Both the position numbers and the translations under genes were made by a program. Below, in pieces: positions 1-7,438 of a DNA stretch of 23,090 bases. The notes below the pieces were generated by a model that was not told the DNA's origin, did not search any database, and saw only the letters and a list, made by a program, of their open reading frames with translations. Position 1 is the first letter of the stretch. Each line of letters begins with the position of its first letter. The stretch is from an uncultured Anaerococcus sp. (GTDB lineage: Bacteria; Bacillota; Clostridia; Tissierellales; Peptoniphilaceae), in NCBI GenBank assembly GCA_943913325.1, contig CALTXP010000020.1:1-23090 (forward strand), given 5' to 3'.

Positions 1-185
1 TTGATAGGCAGATAAAAAAGACAAGTAAAAAAGTAAACTCTCTTGAAAAAGTTCAAATTCCCAAGACAGAGGAAAGAATAAAAACAATTTCTGCTTTGAT
101 TGAAGAAAAAGAAAGAGAAGAATTTTCAAAAACTAAGATGGTTAAGGATAAAAAAATTAGAGATCAAAAAAATGCTGCTGATTAA
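1..185 (+). CDS. ntpD: V-type ATP synthase subunit D, C-terminal fragment
   Basis: Partial gene entering from the left edge; about 60 codons are readable from position 3 to the TAA at 183-185. Subunit D is the central-stalk (rotor) subunit linking the V1 catalytic head to the membrane ring of V/A-type ATPases. The visible tail carries the family's C-terminal pattern: a charged helix with KKTSKKVNSLE, then VQIPKTEERIKTI, then EEKEREEFSKTKMVKDK. This corresponds to the known (R/K)RVNALE...IP...LEEREREE..RLK region. The start and the rest of the ATPase operon lie outside the window. It is the last gene of its operon here, because a terminator follows at once. Assignment rests on a short but distinctive stretch. 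Confidence 0.85.
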   Translation, partial: DRQIKKTSKKVNSLEKVQIPKTEERIKTISALIEEKEREEFSKTKMVKDKKIRDQKNAAD

Positions 186-214
186 TTAGCAGTATTTTGC
201 TCTCTTTTTTTTTT
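175..214 (+). terminator. Probable terminator of the ATPase operon
   Basis: An imperfect stem (175-192, CTGCTG pairing with TAGCAG around a short AT loop, one G-U pair) overlaps the stop codon. An alternative hairpin uses AGCA at 188-191 and TGCT at 198-201. A run of ten T follows at 205-214. Either fold could serve; the stems are weak, so confidence is moderate. Confidence 0.5.
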
Positions 215-243
215 GCAAATAATGGACCTAAATGAATAATGAG

Positions 244-272
244 TTGACAAAACTACTTTTTGATGATAGCTT
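244..272 (+). promoter_or_regulatory. Candidate promoter of the bio operon
   Basis: A perfect TTGACA -35 box lies at 244-249. Seventeen bases on, TAGCTT at 267-272 is a poor -10 match. It is the only promoter-like sequence between the ATPase terminator and bioY. I could not see a convincing BirA-type biotin operator around it. Confidence 0.35.
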
Positions 273-314
273 ATTTAAGGTAAATGTTCAAAATAATAAC
301 TATGGAGGAAATAT

Positions 315-869
315 TTGAAAATTTCAAAAGTAAGAGATTTAGTTTTGTGCTCTTTGTTTGTAGCATTAATTATTGTTGGAACTTTTATAAGAATACCAAT
401 TCCAGTTTTGCCATTCACACTGCAACTATTATTTACAATGCTTGCAGGATTATTATTAGGACCAAAACTTGGCGCCACTTCTGTAATCGTTTACATAATA
501 TTGGGGCTTATTGGTATCCCTGTATTTACTGAAGGTGGAGGAATTGGATACATTTTTAAACCAAGCTTTGGTTACATAATTGGTTTTGCATTTGGAACTT
601 ATGCAACAGGGGAAATTGCTAATAATGAAAAGAATCCAAGTATGAAAAGACTTCTTATCGCAAACTTTGTAGGTCTTTTTATAGTTTATATTTTTGGAAT
701 GATTTATTATTATTTAATTAGTAATTTTTATTTGGGATCGCCAATTGGAGTAAAGGCGCTTATTTTATATTGCTTTGTACTTGCGGTGCCAGGAGATATT
801 CTTCTTTGTATCTTGGGGGCAATACTTGGGAAAAGGCTTATTCCGATGATAAACAAAGAATTTAATTAA
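315..869 (+). CDS. bioY: BioY-family biotin transporter, substrate-binding membrane subunit
   Basis: A 184-residue, highly hydrophobic protein. BioY is the S component of ECF-type transporters and binds biotin (possibly related precursors) in the membrane; it usually works with the shared EcfT/EcfA1/EcfA2 module, which is not in this window. Recognisable features are the N-terminal VRDLVLCSLFVALIIVGTFI helix, the PIPVLPFTLQLLFTMLAGLLLGPKLG segment with the characteristic P-TLQ motif, and a GYIIGF motif further on. About six membrane segments and normal family length. The start is TTG at 315, chosen because TGGAGGAA at 303-310 lies just upstream; no ATG sits nearby in frame. It is first of a three-gene bio operon, 14 bases before bioD. 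Confidence 0.92.
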   Translation: MKISKVRDLVLCSLFVALIIVGTFIRIPIPVLPFTLQLLFTMLAGLLLGPKLGATSVIVYIILGLIGIPVFTEGGGIGYIFKPSFGYIIGFAFGTYATGEIANNEKNPSMKRLLIANFVGLFIVYIFGMIYYYLISNFYLGSPIGVKALILYCFVLAVPGDILLCILGAILGKRLIPMINKEFN

Positions 870-883
870 AAAAGGAGGAAAAA

Positions 884-1567
884 TTGAGTAAAAATATTTT
901 TGTAACAGGAACAGGAACTGAAATAGGAAAGACTTATGTGGCAGGTCTTATGGTAAAAAAATTAGCTGAAGCTAATTTAAAATCAGGATACTATAAGGCG
1001 GCAATGAGTGGGAATGAAAGAGATGAAAATGGTGAACTCATCCCAGGAGATGCAAAGTTTATAAAAGATTTTGCCAATATAGAACAACCTTTAGAAAAAA
1101 TGTGTCCTTATATTTACGAAAAAGCGGTTTCACCTCATTTGGTATCTAAGATAGAAGGCAATCCTGTTGATTTAGGTGTAGTAACGAAAAAATTTGAGGA
1201 ACTTAAAAATGACTATGATTATATAACATTGGAAGGCTCTGGTGGAATTTTATGTCCTCTTCGTTTTGATGAGGAAAAAATATTTTTAGAAGACTTTATA
1301 AAAAAATCTAATCTTTCTTGTGTTATAGTAGCAGATGCAGGACTTGGAACTATAAATGATGTTGTACTAACAGCTTTTTATATGAAAGAAAATAATATAG
1401 ATTTAAAAGGAATAATTTTTAATAACTTTATAACAGGAGATTTATTGCAAGAAGATAATATAAAAATGTGCGAATACATGACAGGATCAAAGGTTATTGC
1501 CTGTGTTAAAAAGAATGATAAAGACCTTGACATCGATGTCGAAGATTTAAAGAGAATTTATGAATAG
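884..1567 (+). CDS. bioD: Dethiobiotin synthetase
   Basis: A 227-residue cytosolic enzyme that uses ATP and CO2 to close the ureido ring of 7,8-diaminopelargonic acid (DAPA), giving dethiobiotin. The P-loop GTGTEIGKT occupies residues 9-17. YYKAAMSG near residue 37 supplies the conserved substrate lysine, and EGSGGILCPL is the second nucleotide/DAPA-contact motif. Length matches BioD (about 220-240). Start is TTG at 884 behind a perfect AAAGGAGG at 871-878, so both bioY and bioD use TTG. Lies between the importer and bioA, with 8 bases to the next start. Confidence 0.93.
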   Translation: MSKNIFVTGTGTEIGKTYVAGLMVKKLAEANLKSGYYKAAMSGNERDENGELIPGDAKFIKDFANIEQPLEKMCPYIYEKAVSPHLVSKIEGNPVDLGVVTKKFEELKNDYDYITLEGSGGILCPLRFDEEKIFLEDFIKKSNLSCVIVADAGLGTINDVVLTAFYMKENNIDLKGIIFNNFITGDLLQEDNIKMCEYMTGSKVIACVKKNDKDLDIDVEDLKRIYE

Positions 1568-1575
1568 GAGTTATT

Positions 1576-2775
1576 ATGATTTGGTATCCTTATGAACAAT
1601 TGAAAACAATGAAAGATCCCTACAAAGTTGTTGATGCTAAGGGAGTTTATCTTTATACAGAAGATAACAAAATGATAGACTCTGTTTCTTCATGGTGGAG
1701 TAATATCTATGGTTACAAAAATGAAAGATTAAATGAATCAATTATAAATCAAGTAAATAAATTTTCTCATGTTATGCTTGGTGGAATCACTCATGAACCT
1801 GTAGAAAACCTTTCTAATAAATTAAAAGAATTTTTGCCAGGAGATTTGGATTATTCTTTCTTTTCTGACTCTGGATCTGTGGCAGTTGAAGTTGCTCTTA
1901 AAATGGCGCTTCAATTTTATATGAATAAAGGTGAAGAAGATCGAACAATGATTCTCGCACTTAATCATGCTTATCATGGAGATACTTTTAAAACTATGGA
2001 AGTGGGAGATGATGAAGATTATCACTTTGTTTTAAAGGCCTATGGAAAGAGCAAATATATAGTTCACATTCCAACAGAAATTGATGCATTAGAAGATGCT
2101 TTTGATAAATATGGAGATAAATTAAATTCTTTTATAGTTGAACCACTTCTCCAAGGAGCTGGTGGGATGAGGATGTACGACATTTCTTTCTTAGAAAGAG
2201 CAAGAGAGCTTTGTGATGAGTATAATGTGCTTTTAATTTTTGATGAAGTGGCAACGGGTTTTGGTAGAACGGGAAATAGATTTGTAGCAGATTTAGTTTT
2301 GCCAGATATAATTTGTTTAGGAAAGGCACTAACTGGAGGTTACATTGGTCATGCAGCTACAGTTGCAAATAAAAAAGTTTTTGATGCCTTTTACGACGAC
2401 GATCCAACTCATGCATTTATGCATGGTCCAACATTTATGGCAAATCCATTAGCTTGTTCAGTAGCAATTAGTGGAATAGAAATTTTTGAAGAAGAAAATT
2501 TCATGGAAAAAATAAAGAGAATAGAAGAGATACAAAGAGAAGAGATGGCTGGATTCACACATCCTAAGATAGAAGAAGTAAGGGTTATGGGTGGATGCGT
2601 TTGTATTGAAGTAAAAGATGAAAAAGACATTCGTGGTTTTCAAGAATTTGCTTATAAAAGAGGAGTATTTGCAAGACCTTTTATAAAGTATATTTATTCC
2701 ATGGTGCCTTATGTAATAAGTGAAGATGAACTTAGAAAAGTTATGAGAACTATGAAAGAGTGGTTTGAAAGATAA
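1576..2775 (+). CDS. bioA: Adenosylmethionine-8-amino-7-oxononanoate aminotransferase
   Basis: A 399-residue class III PLP aminotransferase that makes DAPA from KAPA, normally with SAM as amino donor; it supplies BioD's substrate. Diagnostic BioA features are the N-terminal WYPY and the SVSSWWSNIYGY segment, which separate it from acetylornithine- and GABA-type relatives. Other motifs are FIVEPLLQGAGGM, LIFDEVATGFGRTG, and CLGKALTGG with the PLP lysine at about residue 250. It is somewhat shorter than E. coli BioA (about 430), mostly through compact loops. A weak ribosome site (TAGGAG) precedes the ATG. It ends the operon; a terminator lies about 50 bases downstream. Other class III donors are possible, but the BioA call is strong beside bioD. 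Confidence 0.92.
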   Translation: MIWYPYEQLKTMKDPYKVVDAKGVYLYTEDNKMIDSVSSWWSNIYGYKNERLNESIINQVNKFSHVMLGGITHEPVENLSNKLKEFLPGDLDYSFFSDSGSVAVEVALKMALQFYMNKGEEDRTMILALNHAYHGDTFKTMEVGDDEDYHFVLKAYGKSKYIVHIPTEIDALEDAFDKYGDKLNSFIVEPLLQGAGGMRMYDISFLERARELCDEYNVLLIFDEVATGFGRTGNRFVADLVLPDIICLGKALTGGYIGHAATVANKKVFDAFYDDDPTHAFMHGPTFMANPLACSVAISGIEIFEEENFMEKIKRIEEIQREEMAGFTHPKIEEVRVMGGCVCIEVKDEKDIRGFQEFAYKRGVFARPFIKYIYSMVPYVISEDELRKVMRTMKEWFER

Positions 2776-2827
2776 TTTTATATTTTCTTATTTTTTTAGA
2801 GCCCTTTGATAGATAGTAAATGACCAC

Positions 2828-2872
2828 ATAGTGTAAGAAAAGGAAGTGAGTCCTATCTTGCACTATTTTTGT
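2828..2872 (+). terminator. Rho-independent terminator of the bio operon
   Basis: A long hairpin: TAGTGTAAGA at 2829-2838 pairs with TCTTGCACTA at 2856-2865 (one G-U), with an inner AGGA/TCCT stem (2841-2844 with 2851-2854) and a six-base loop. TTTTTGT follows at 2866-2872. There is no matching T-run on the other strand, so it serves bioA. Confidence 0.75.
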
Positions 2873-3213
2873 ACAATGAAAGATTATTATGTTTTATAGT
2901 TAAAATATCCGTCCAAAAACTAAGATCATATAGTTCTAGAAATTTTTAAAAATGAAGATTATTAAATTAATTAGAAAGATTATAAGAATAAAAAATATTA
3001 ATGGGGCTATTGTAGAATGAATGAATCGTCCCAAAATCATTAGAAGAACCTATACAGAAATTTTGTCTCCACGAGATGGCAGGCTATATAAATAATTTCC
3101 TAGGAGAACTTCTTCTAATGATGGGATGATAACTATTCATATTTTTGTAACAGATCATGCTACTATGTTCTAATTTAAATTACCATATGGCAGAATAACC
3201 TAATTAATTTCAG
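2873..3213. repeat. Gene-poor stretch with a large imperfect palindrome (3025-3130)
   Basis: No convincing gene is seen between the bio terminator and the end of rodA. It contains an inverted repeat: ATCATTAGAAGAA (3036-3048) is the exact reverse complement of 3110-3122, and ATCGTCCCA (3025-3033) pairs with TGGGATGAT (3122-3130) with one G-U. ATGAAT (3021-3026) and ATTCAT (3134-3139) extend the arms with a bulge. The central part holds a small TCTC-CAC-GAGA hairpin. Two tiny in-frame readings (2952-3020, 22 codons; 3021-3095, 24 codons, MNRPKIIRRTYTEILSPRDG...) have no clear ribosome site. It may be a structured RNA or the remains of a mobile element. No T-run flanks it, so it is not a normal terminator. 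Confidence 0.6.
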
Positions 3214-4398
3214 TTAAACTTGACTTTTGTTAGCAAGTTTTTTACTGTTACTTACCAATTTAGGATCAATAACGTTCATAGTTTCATAATCCAACAAGTC
3301 TGGATCCCTATATGATTTTTGCATAGAGGCTGTTAAGGCTAGACCTATTAGAATCAAACAAATTAATTGGAAAGTACCTCCAGAAGATAATAGTGGAAGT
3401 GGAATACCTGTTACGGGCATGATTCCTATAGTCATACCAATGTTTTCAAATATATGTATGAAAAGCATTGCTGCTACACCTGTTACCATAATAGTTATAA
3501 AAGTATTATTAGATTTACGAGCTATCATTACCAATCTAATAATTATAATTGTAAATAATATTACAAGAATTATAGCACCAATAAAACCTAGTTCTTCAGC
3601 TAGAACAGAAAAAATAAAATCTGTTTCTTTTTCAGGGATATATCCGTATTGAGACTGACTACCTTTTAGAAATCCTCGTCCATTAAGCATTCCAGATCCT
3701 ATGGCTATCATACCTTGATATTGTTGCCAGTTTGATCCTGAAATATCACGTGAAGGATTTAGGAAGTTTTGAATTCTATCAGCTCTAAAGCCAGAAAGAT
3801 TAGTCAAAAGTATATATCCTCCTACAAGTCCAATTACTGCAAATAACCCTATCCATTTCCAAGAAATTCCTGCTACAAAAAGCATAGCAGCAATGAAGAA
3901 AAGATAAACCATTGCTGTGCCAAAGTCAGGTTGTAATAAAATAAGGCCAACAGGTATTGCAGCAAATACTAATATTCTTAAAAGAATAAGTGGTTCATTT
4001 ATTTTATCTTTATATTTATCAATGTAGGCTGCAAAAGAAAATATTAAACCAACTTTTACAATTTCAGAAGGCTGAATAGAAAAAGATCCTATATAAACCC
4101 AAGACTTTGCTCCCCATTCATCTAGTCCTTGTCCTAAAAATAGAGTCATGACTAAAAGAGCAAGACTTATAGCATATACTACCTTCCAAGACCTTTTTAT
4201 TACATCAAGATCCATTGTACAAAGTATAGCTATTAATATAAAGCCAACCACTGTCGAAACTACTTGTGTTCTAATAGCTGAATAATCTCCCCCTTGAGCC
4301 GAATACAAAACTATTAGGCCATAGATACTTAAAAGTAAAGTTGCAAAAAGCAAAATCAAATCAAGTTCTTTTAAATTTTTTTTCTTTAAATTAAACAT
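3214..4398 (-). CDS. rodA: RodA/FtsW-family (SEDS) peptidoglycan glycosyltransferase, probably RodA
   Basis: A 394-residue polytopic membrane protein with about ten membrane segments. SEDS proteins polymerise lipid II into glycan strands, each with a partner class B PBP. Diagnostic motifs, in order: GAKSWVYIGSFSIQPSEIVK, LLQPDFGTA, the extracellular loop IPEKETDFIFSVLAEELGF (which includes the family's catalytic Asp in ETDF), and IMPVTGIPLPLLSSGGT near the C-terminus. The loop and length suit RodA (elongation or peripheral synthesis) better than FtsW. It stands alone here, without mreBCD or a PBP, convergent with bioA and divergent from nth. On the minus strand GAGGTGAT precedes the ATG by three bases, a spacing reused by neighbouring genes. 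FtsW cannot be fully excluded. Confidence 0.88.
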   Translation of the reverse strand: MFNLKKKNLKELDLILLFATLLLSIYGLIVLYSAQGGDYSAIRTQVVSTVVGFILIAILCTMDLDVIKRSWKVVYAISLALLVMTLFLGQGLDEWGAKSWVYIGSFSIQPSEIVKVGLIFSFAAYIDKYKDKINEPLILLRILVFAAIPVGLILLQPDFGTAMVYLFFIAAMLFVAGISWKWIGLFAVIGLVGGYILLTNLSGFRADRIQNFLNPSRDISGSNWQQYQGMIAIGSGMLNGRGFLKGSQSQYGYIPEKETDFIFSVLAEELGFIGAIILVILFTIIIIRLVMIARKSNNTFITIMVTGVAAMLFIHIFENIGMTIGIMPVTGIPLPLLSSGGTFQLICLILIGLALTASMQKSYRDPDLLDYETMNVIDPKLVSNSKKLANKSQV

Positions 4399-4423
4399 TC
4401 AATCACCTCATATCTAAAAACTT

Positions 4424-4454
4424 ATTATACCTTTTTACTTATTTTTTTATACAA
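4424..4454 (-). promoter_or_regulatory. Candidate rodA promoter
   Basis: On the minus strand a perfect TATAAT -10 (plus-strand ATTATA at 4424-4429) lies about 25 bases from the rodA start. TTGTAT at 4449-4454 is the best -35 but at a long 19-base spacing. Confidence 0.45.
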
Positions 4455-4481
4455 ATATATAGTATAGTCCTAATGAAGGAT

Positions 4482-4495
4482 AAGGTGATAATATT
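4482..4495 (+). promoter_or_regulatory. Ribosome binding site and ATT start codon of nth
   Basis: AAGGTGAT at 4482-4489 matches the anti-Shine-Dalgarno complement and is followed after three bases by ATT at 4493-4495. rodA (GGTGAT, three bases, ATG) and the permease at 16877 (GGTGAT, three bases, GTG) have the same geometry. A TAA in frame at 4481-4483 bars any upstream start, and no ATG, GTG or TTG lies in frame before 4541, where no ribosome site is present. Confidence 0.6.
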
Positions 4496-5134
4496 TTAGA
4501 AAAAGAAGAAATAAAAGAAGTTTTAAATACTTTAGACGGTATGTATAAGAATCCTTCGGAAAATATGTTGGAATTTGAAACACCTTTTGAAGGACTTATA
4601 GCAACAATGCTTTCAGCTCAAAGCACTGACGTAAGGGTAAATCTAGTTACAAATAAACTTTTTAAAGAAGCTAATACACCAGAAGACTTTGCTAAAATGG
4701 ACATAAAAGACTTAGAAAATTGGATAAGGTCTATAGGTATATATAAAAACAAGGCTAAAAATATAAAGGCAACTAGTCAAATGCTTTTAGATGAATATGA
4801 AGGAAAGGTGCCAAAAGATAAGAAAGAACTTGTTAAGCTTCCTGGAGTGGGAGTTAAAACAGCCAATGTTGTTTTAGCAAATGCTTTTGACATACCTGCT
4901 TTTCCAGTAGACACCCATGTTTTTCGTGTATCAAATAGATTAGGTCTAGCTGATGCAAATAATGTAACTAAAACTGAAAAACAATTAGAAAAGAATGTAG
5001 AAAAACAAAGATGGAATCTCACTCATAAACAGTTAATAAGTCATGGTAGAGCTATTTGTAAGGCTCGTAGTCCTAAATGTTTAGAGTGTAAACTAAGTAA
5101 ACTATGCTTATATTATAGGAGTAACAATGATTAA
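4493..5134 (+). CDS. nth: Endonuclease III (DNA glycosylase / AP lyase)
   Basis: Base-excision repair enzyme that removes oxidised pyrimidines and cleaves the abasic site. The helix-hairpin-helix LPGVGVKTANVVLA carries the catalytic lysine (residue 122 from this start), FPVDTHVFRVSNRLGL carries the catalytic aspartate (residue 140), and the C-terminus ends in a 4Fe-4S motif, Cys-X6-Cys-X2-Cys-X5-Cys. With the ATT start the protein has 213 residues and these positions sit two away from E. coli Lys120 and Asp138 (211 residues). Starting at ATG 4541 would remove 16 residues of the first conserved helix (LEKEEIKEVLNTLDG). The 3' end overlaps the HAD gene by 8 bases, so the two are probably coupled. 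Function is secure; the start codon is the inference. Confidence 0.93.
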   Translation: MLEKEEIKEVLNTLDGMYKNPSENMLEFETPFEGLIATMLSAQSTDVRVNLVTNKLFKEANTPEDFAKMDIKDLENWIRSIGIYKNKAKNIKATSQMLLDEYEGKVPKDKKELVKLPGVGVKTANVVLANAFDIPAFPVDTHVFRVSNRLGLADANNVTKTEKQLEKNVEKQRWNLTHKQLISHGRAICKARSPKCLECKLSKLCLYYRSNND

Positions 5135-5978
5135 ACTTTTTGCCATAGATATGGATGGAACCCTGTTAAATTCTGATGATAAGATAAATGAATCAAGTAT
5201 TAAGGCAATCAGGAAATTAAATGAATCTGGCGTAAAAACAGTTCTCTGTAGTGGTAGAGTAATGACTTCTCTTAAAGCTAATAATGATATATTACAAATA
5301 GATAATCCGATGATTGCAAACAATGGTGCGGCTATAAAAATAAATAGCAAAAAAATTCTAAATACTCATTTCTTAGATGATAATAATCTTAGAGAAATAA
5401 TAGATTTTTGCCAAAAACATAAGTTTGTTTATCACTTTTATGATGAGGATACTTTTTATTCAAATAGTTTAGATTTTGCTAGACTTAAGCATTTAAAAAA
5501 AGATACGGACTATGGATTAAATTATCAATGTAACATAAGTATATCTGAAGATCCTTATAAAACTTTAAAACAAAAAAATCATCATGCAACAAAAATCTTA
5601 ATAGGATGCTTAGATAAGCATCCATATGGAGAAGAAAAATCAGTTAAGGTGATTGAAGATGAATTTAAAGATAGATTATATATTACTTCATCAGCTTTAG
5701 GATCAGTAGAAATTATGGAAAATAATGTTAATAAGTGGAATGGTATCTTAGAATTAGCTGATTTTTTAGGTATAAAATTAGACGAAATAGCTGCAATTGG
5801 AGATTCATTCAATGATTTACCAATGATTAGTAAATCGCACTTAGGTTTTGCCATGGGCAATGCTAATAGTAAAGTTAAAGAAATAGCTTCTTACAAAGTG
5901 TCCGATAATAATAGCACAGGAATAAGTGAAGCTATTGATATAATATTAGAATATAACAAGGATAATCCGAATGTTTAA
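5127..5978 (+). CDS. Cof-type HAD-superfamily (IIB) phosphatase
   Basis: A 283-residue cytosolic hydrolase. The first HAD motif, FAIDMDGTLLNSD, is at the N-terminus with the nucleophile and acid aspartates; CSGR is the motif II region; IGDSFNDLPMI near residue 230 holds the Mg-binding acidic motif IV. The mid-protein insert is of the C2B cap type typical of Cof/YidA proteins, which dephosphorylate sugar phosphates, flavin or PLP-like substrates. The substrate here cannot be told from sequence. TAGGAG precedes the ATG inside the nth 3' end, and the gene overlaps both neighbours by 8 bases. The context (repair, tRNA methylation, thioredoxin reductase) gives no functional hint. Confidence 0.88.
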   Translation: MIKLFAIDMDGTLLNSDDKINESSIKAIRKLNESGVKTVLCSGRVMTSLKANNDILQIDNPMIANNGAAIKINSKKILNTHFLDDNNLREIIDFCQKHKFVYHFYDEDTFYSNSLDFARLKHLKKDTDYGLNYQCNISISEDPYKTLKQKNHHATKILIGCLDKHPYGEEKSVKVIEDEFKDRLYITSSALGSVEIMENNVNKWNGILELADFLGIKLDEIAAIGDSFNDLPMISKSHLGFAMGNANSKVKEIASYKVSDNNSTGISEAIDIILEYNKDNPNV

Positions 5979-6429
5979 TGTAGTTTTATTATCCCCAGAA
6001 TATCCAGGAAATGTAGGTAATATTGGTAGGAGTAGTGTATTAACACAATCTCATCTACATCTTGTTAGACCATTTAAATTTGATCTTTCAGATAAATCAC
6101 TAAAAAGAGCAGGCATTGATTACTGGGATAAAGTGAATCTTACTATCCATGATAGTATAGATGAGTTTTTAGAATTTATAGATGATAAAAGTTTTTACCT
6201 AGTTGAAACTGGTAGTGAAAAAAAATACTCTGACATAGATTTTAAGGATGGGGATTATTTGATTTTTGGTAGAGAAAAAGAAGGTATAGACAAAATGATT
6301 TTAGATAAATATGATGATAAGATTATAACTATACCAATGAGTAAAGAATTAGATAGATCTTTAAATTTAGCTAATTCTGTAAATGTCGTCTTATATGAAG
6401 CTTTAAGACAAAATAATTTTAATTTTTAA
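5971..6429 (+). CDS. trmL: tRNA (cytidine/uridine-34-2'-O)-methyltransferase TrmL-like (SPOUT)
   Basis: A 152-residue SPOUT-class methyltransferase with the three knot motifs in order: EYPGNVGNIGR near residue 10, LIFGREKEGID near residue 95, and ITIPMSKELDRSLNLANSVNVVLYEALRQ at the C-terminus. Size and the SLNLANSV-VVLYE ending match TrmL/YibK, a minimal SPOUT dimer that methylates the ribose at wobble position 34 of tRNA-Leu isoacceptors using SAM. One difference: the usual N in PxNTGNI is replaced (PGNVGNI). The gene begins inside the 3' end of the HAD gene, so coupled translation is likely. Another small SpoU-family target is possible. Confidence 0.88.
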   Translation: MFNVVLLSPEYPGNVGNIGRSSVLTQSHLHLVRPFKFDLSDKSLKRAGIDYWDKVNLTIHDSIDEFLEFIDDKSFYLVETGSEKKYSDIDFKDGDYLIFGREKEGIDKMILDKYDDKIITIPMSKELDRSLNLANSVNVVLYEALRQNNFNF

Positions 6430-6445
6430 GAAAGTAGGAGGAAGA

Positions 6446-7375
6446 ATGTACGATATTATAATTTTAGGGGCAGGTCCAGCAGGGCTTACAGCAGGTCTTT
6501 ATGCAGGACGTTCAAAACTAAAAACTTTAATTATAGAAAAAAATATACCAGGTGGACAGATTGCTACTACAGCAACAGTAGACAATTATCCAGGATCTAT
6601 AGAAGAAGCTACTGGAATGGGTTTATCAGATAGAATGTATGATCAAGCAAAGGAGTACTGTGAATTTTTAACAACAAATGTAACAGAAGTTGATTTAGAA
6701 GGAAAAATTAAAAAAGTTTATACAGAAGATGGTAAAACTTTAGAAGCAAAAGTAATCATAGTATCTACAGGAGCTGATCATAGAAAACTTAATGTAAAAG
6801 GTGAGGAAGAATTTGCTAATATGGGAGTTTCATATTGTGCAACTTGTGATGGTCCTTTCTTCATGGGATTAGATATTTTTGTGGTAGGTGGAGGAGATAG
6901 TGCTTTAGAAGAAGCCTTATATCTAACTAAATTTGCAAAATCTGTTACTATAATTCATAGACGTGACCAATTTAGGGCAAGTCAAGTAGTAGTTGATAAA
7001 ATAAAAGCTAATGAAAAGGTTAATCTTGTATTAGATTCTGTAGTTCATGAGATCAAAGGTGATAAAGAAGCAAAATCAGTTGTTGTAGAAAATGTTAAGA
7101 CTGGCGAGCTAACAGAATTAAAAAGTGATAATAATGATCCAATTGGGGTATTTATATTTGTAGGTTATATACCACAAACAAAATTATTTGAAAGTAAGCT
7201 TGATATGAATTATGGGTATATAGTTACTAACGATGATATGAAAACTAACATCGAAGGTGTATTTGCCATTGGGGATACCCGCGAGAAGTCTGTAAGACAA
7301 ATGGTAACAGCTGCTGGAGATGGGTGTATCGCTGCAGTGGTAGCTAATCGATACCTTGAAGGACAAGCGTGGTAG
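6446..7375 (+). CDS. trxB: Thioredoxin-disulfide reductase
   Basis: A 309-residue FAD/NADPH flavoenzyme that reduces thioredoxin; normal low-molecular-weight TrxB length. The FAD site GAGPAGLTAGLYAGR is at the N-terminus, followed by IPGGQIATTATVDNYPG. The redox pair Cys-Ala-Thr-Cys is at residues 131-134. The NADPH domain has GGGDSALEEALYL and HRRDQFRAS. The C-terminal FAD motif is GVFAIGDTREKSVRQMVTAAGDGCIAA. A good AGGAGG precedes the ATG, 17 bases after trmL, so it is probably the last gene of the nth operon. No terminator separates it from gap 63 bases away. Confidence 0.95.
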   Translation: MYDIIILGAGPAGLTAGLYAGRSKLKTLIIEKNIPGGQIATTATVDNYPGSIEEATGMGLSDRMYDQAKEYCEFLTTNVTEVDLEGKIKKVYTEDGKTLEAKVIIVSTGADHRKLNVKGEEEFANMGVSYCATCDGPFFMGLDIFVVGGGDSALEEALYLTKFAKSVTIIHRRDQFRASQVVVDKIKANEKVNLVLDSVVHEIKGDKEAKSVVVENVKTGELTELKSDNNDPIGVFIFVGYIPQTKLFESKLDMNYGYIVTNDDMKTNIEGVFAIGDTREKSVRQMVTAAGDGCIAAVVANRYLEGQAW

Positions 7376-7381
7376 CATACC

Positions 7382-7417
7382 TTGACAAATTACTAACGTA
7401 TAGTTAAATGTAATTGT
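7382..7417 (+). promoter_or_regulatory. gap promoter with overlapping dyad (candidate operator)
   Basis: A perfect TTGACA lies at 7382-7387 with TTAAAT at 7404-7409 (16-base spacing). An inverted repeat covers it: AATTAC-TAAC (7388-7397), a five-base centre GTATA, then GTTA (7403-7406), three bases, and GTAATT (7410-7415). ACAA and TGT flank further. Placed between -35 and the likely transcription start, it suits a repressor. I cannot assign it to CggR, Rex or another known regulator. Confidence 0.55.
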
Positions 7418-7438
7418 AGAAAACTTTTAGGAGGAATA

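Noticed and set aside
215..314. BirA-type biotin operator before bioY
   Set aside because: TTGACA and a distant TGTTCAA give only weak symmetry; no convincing paired half-sites.
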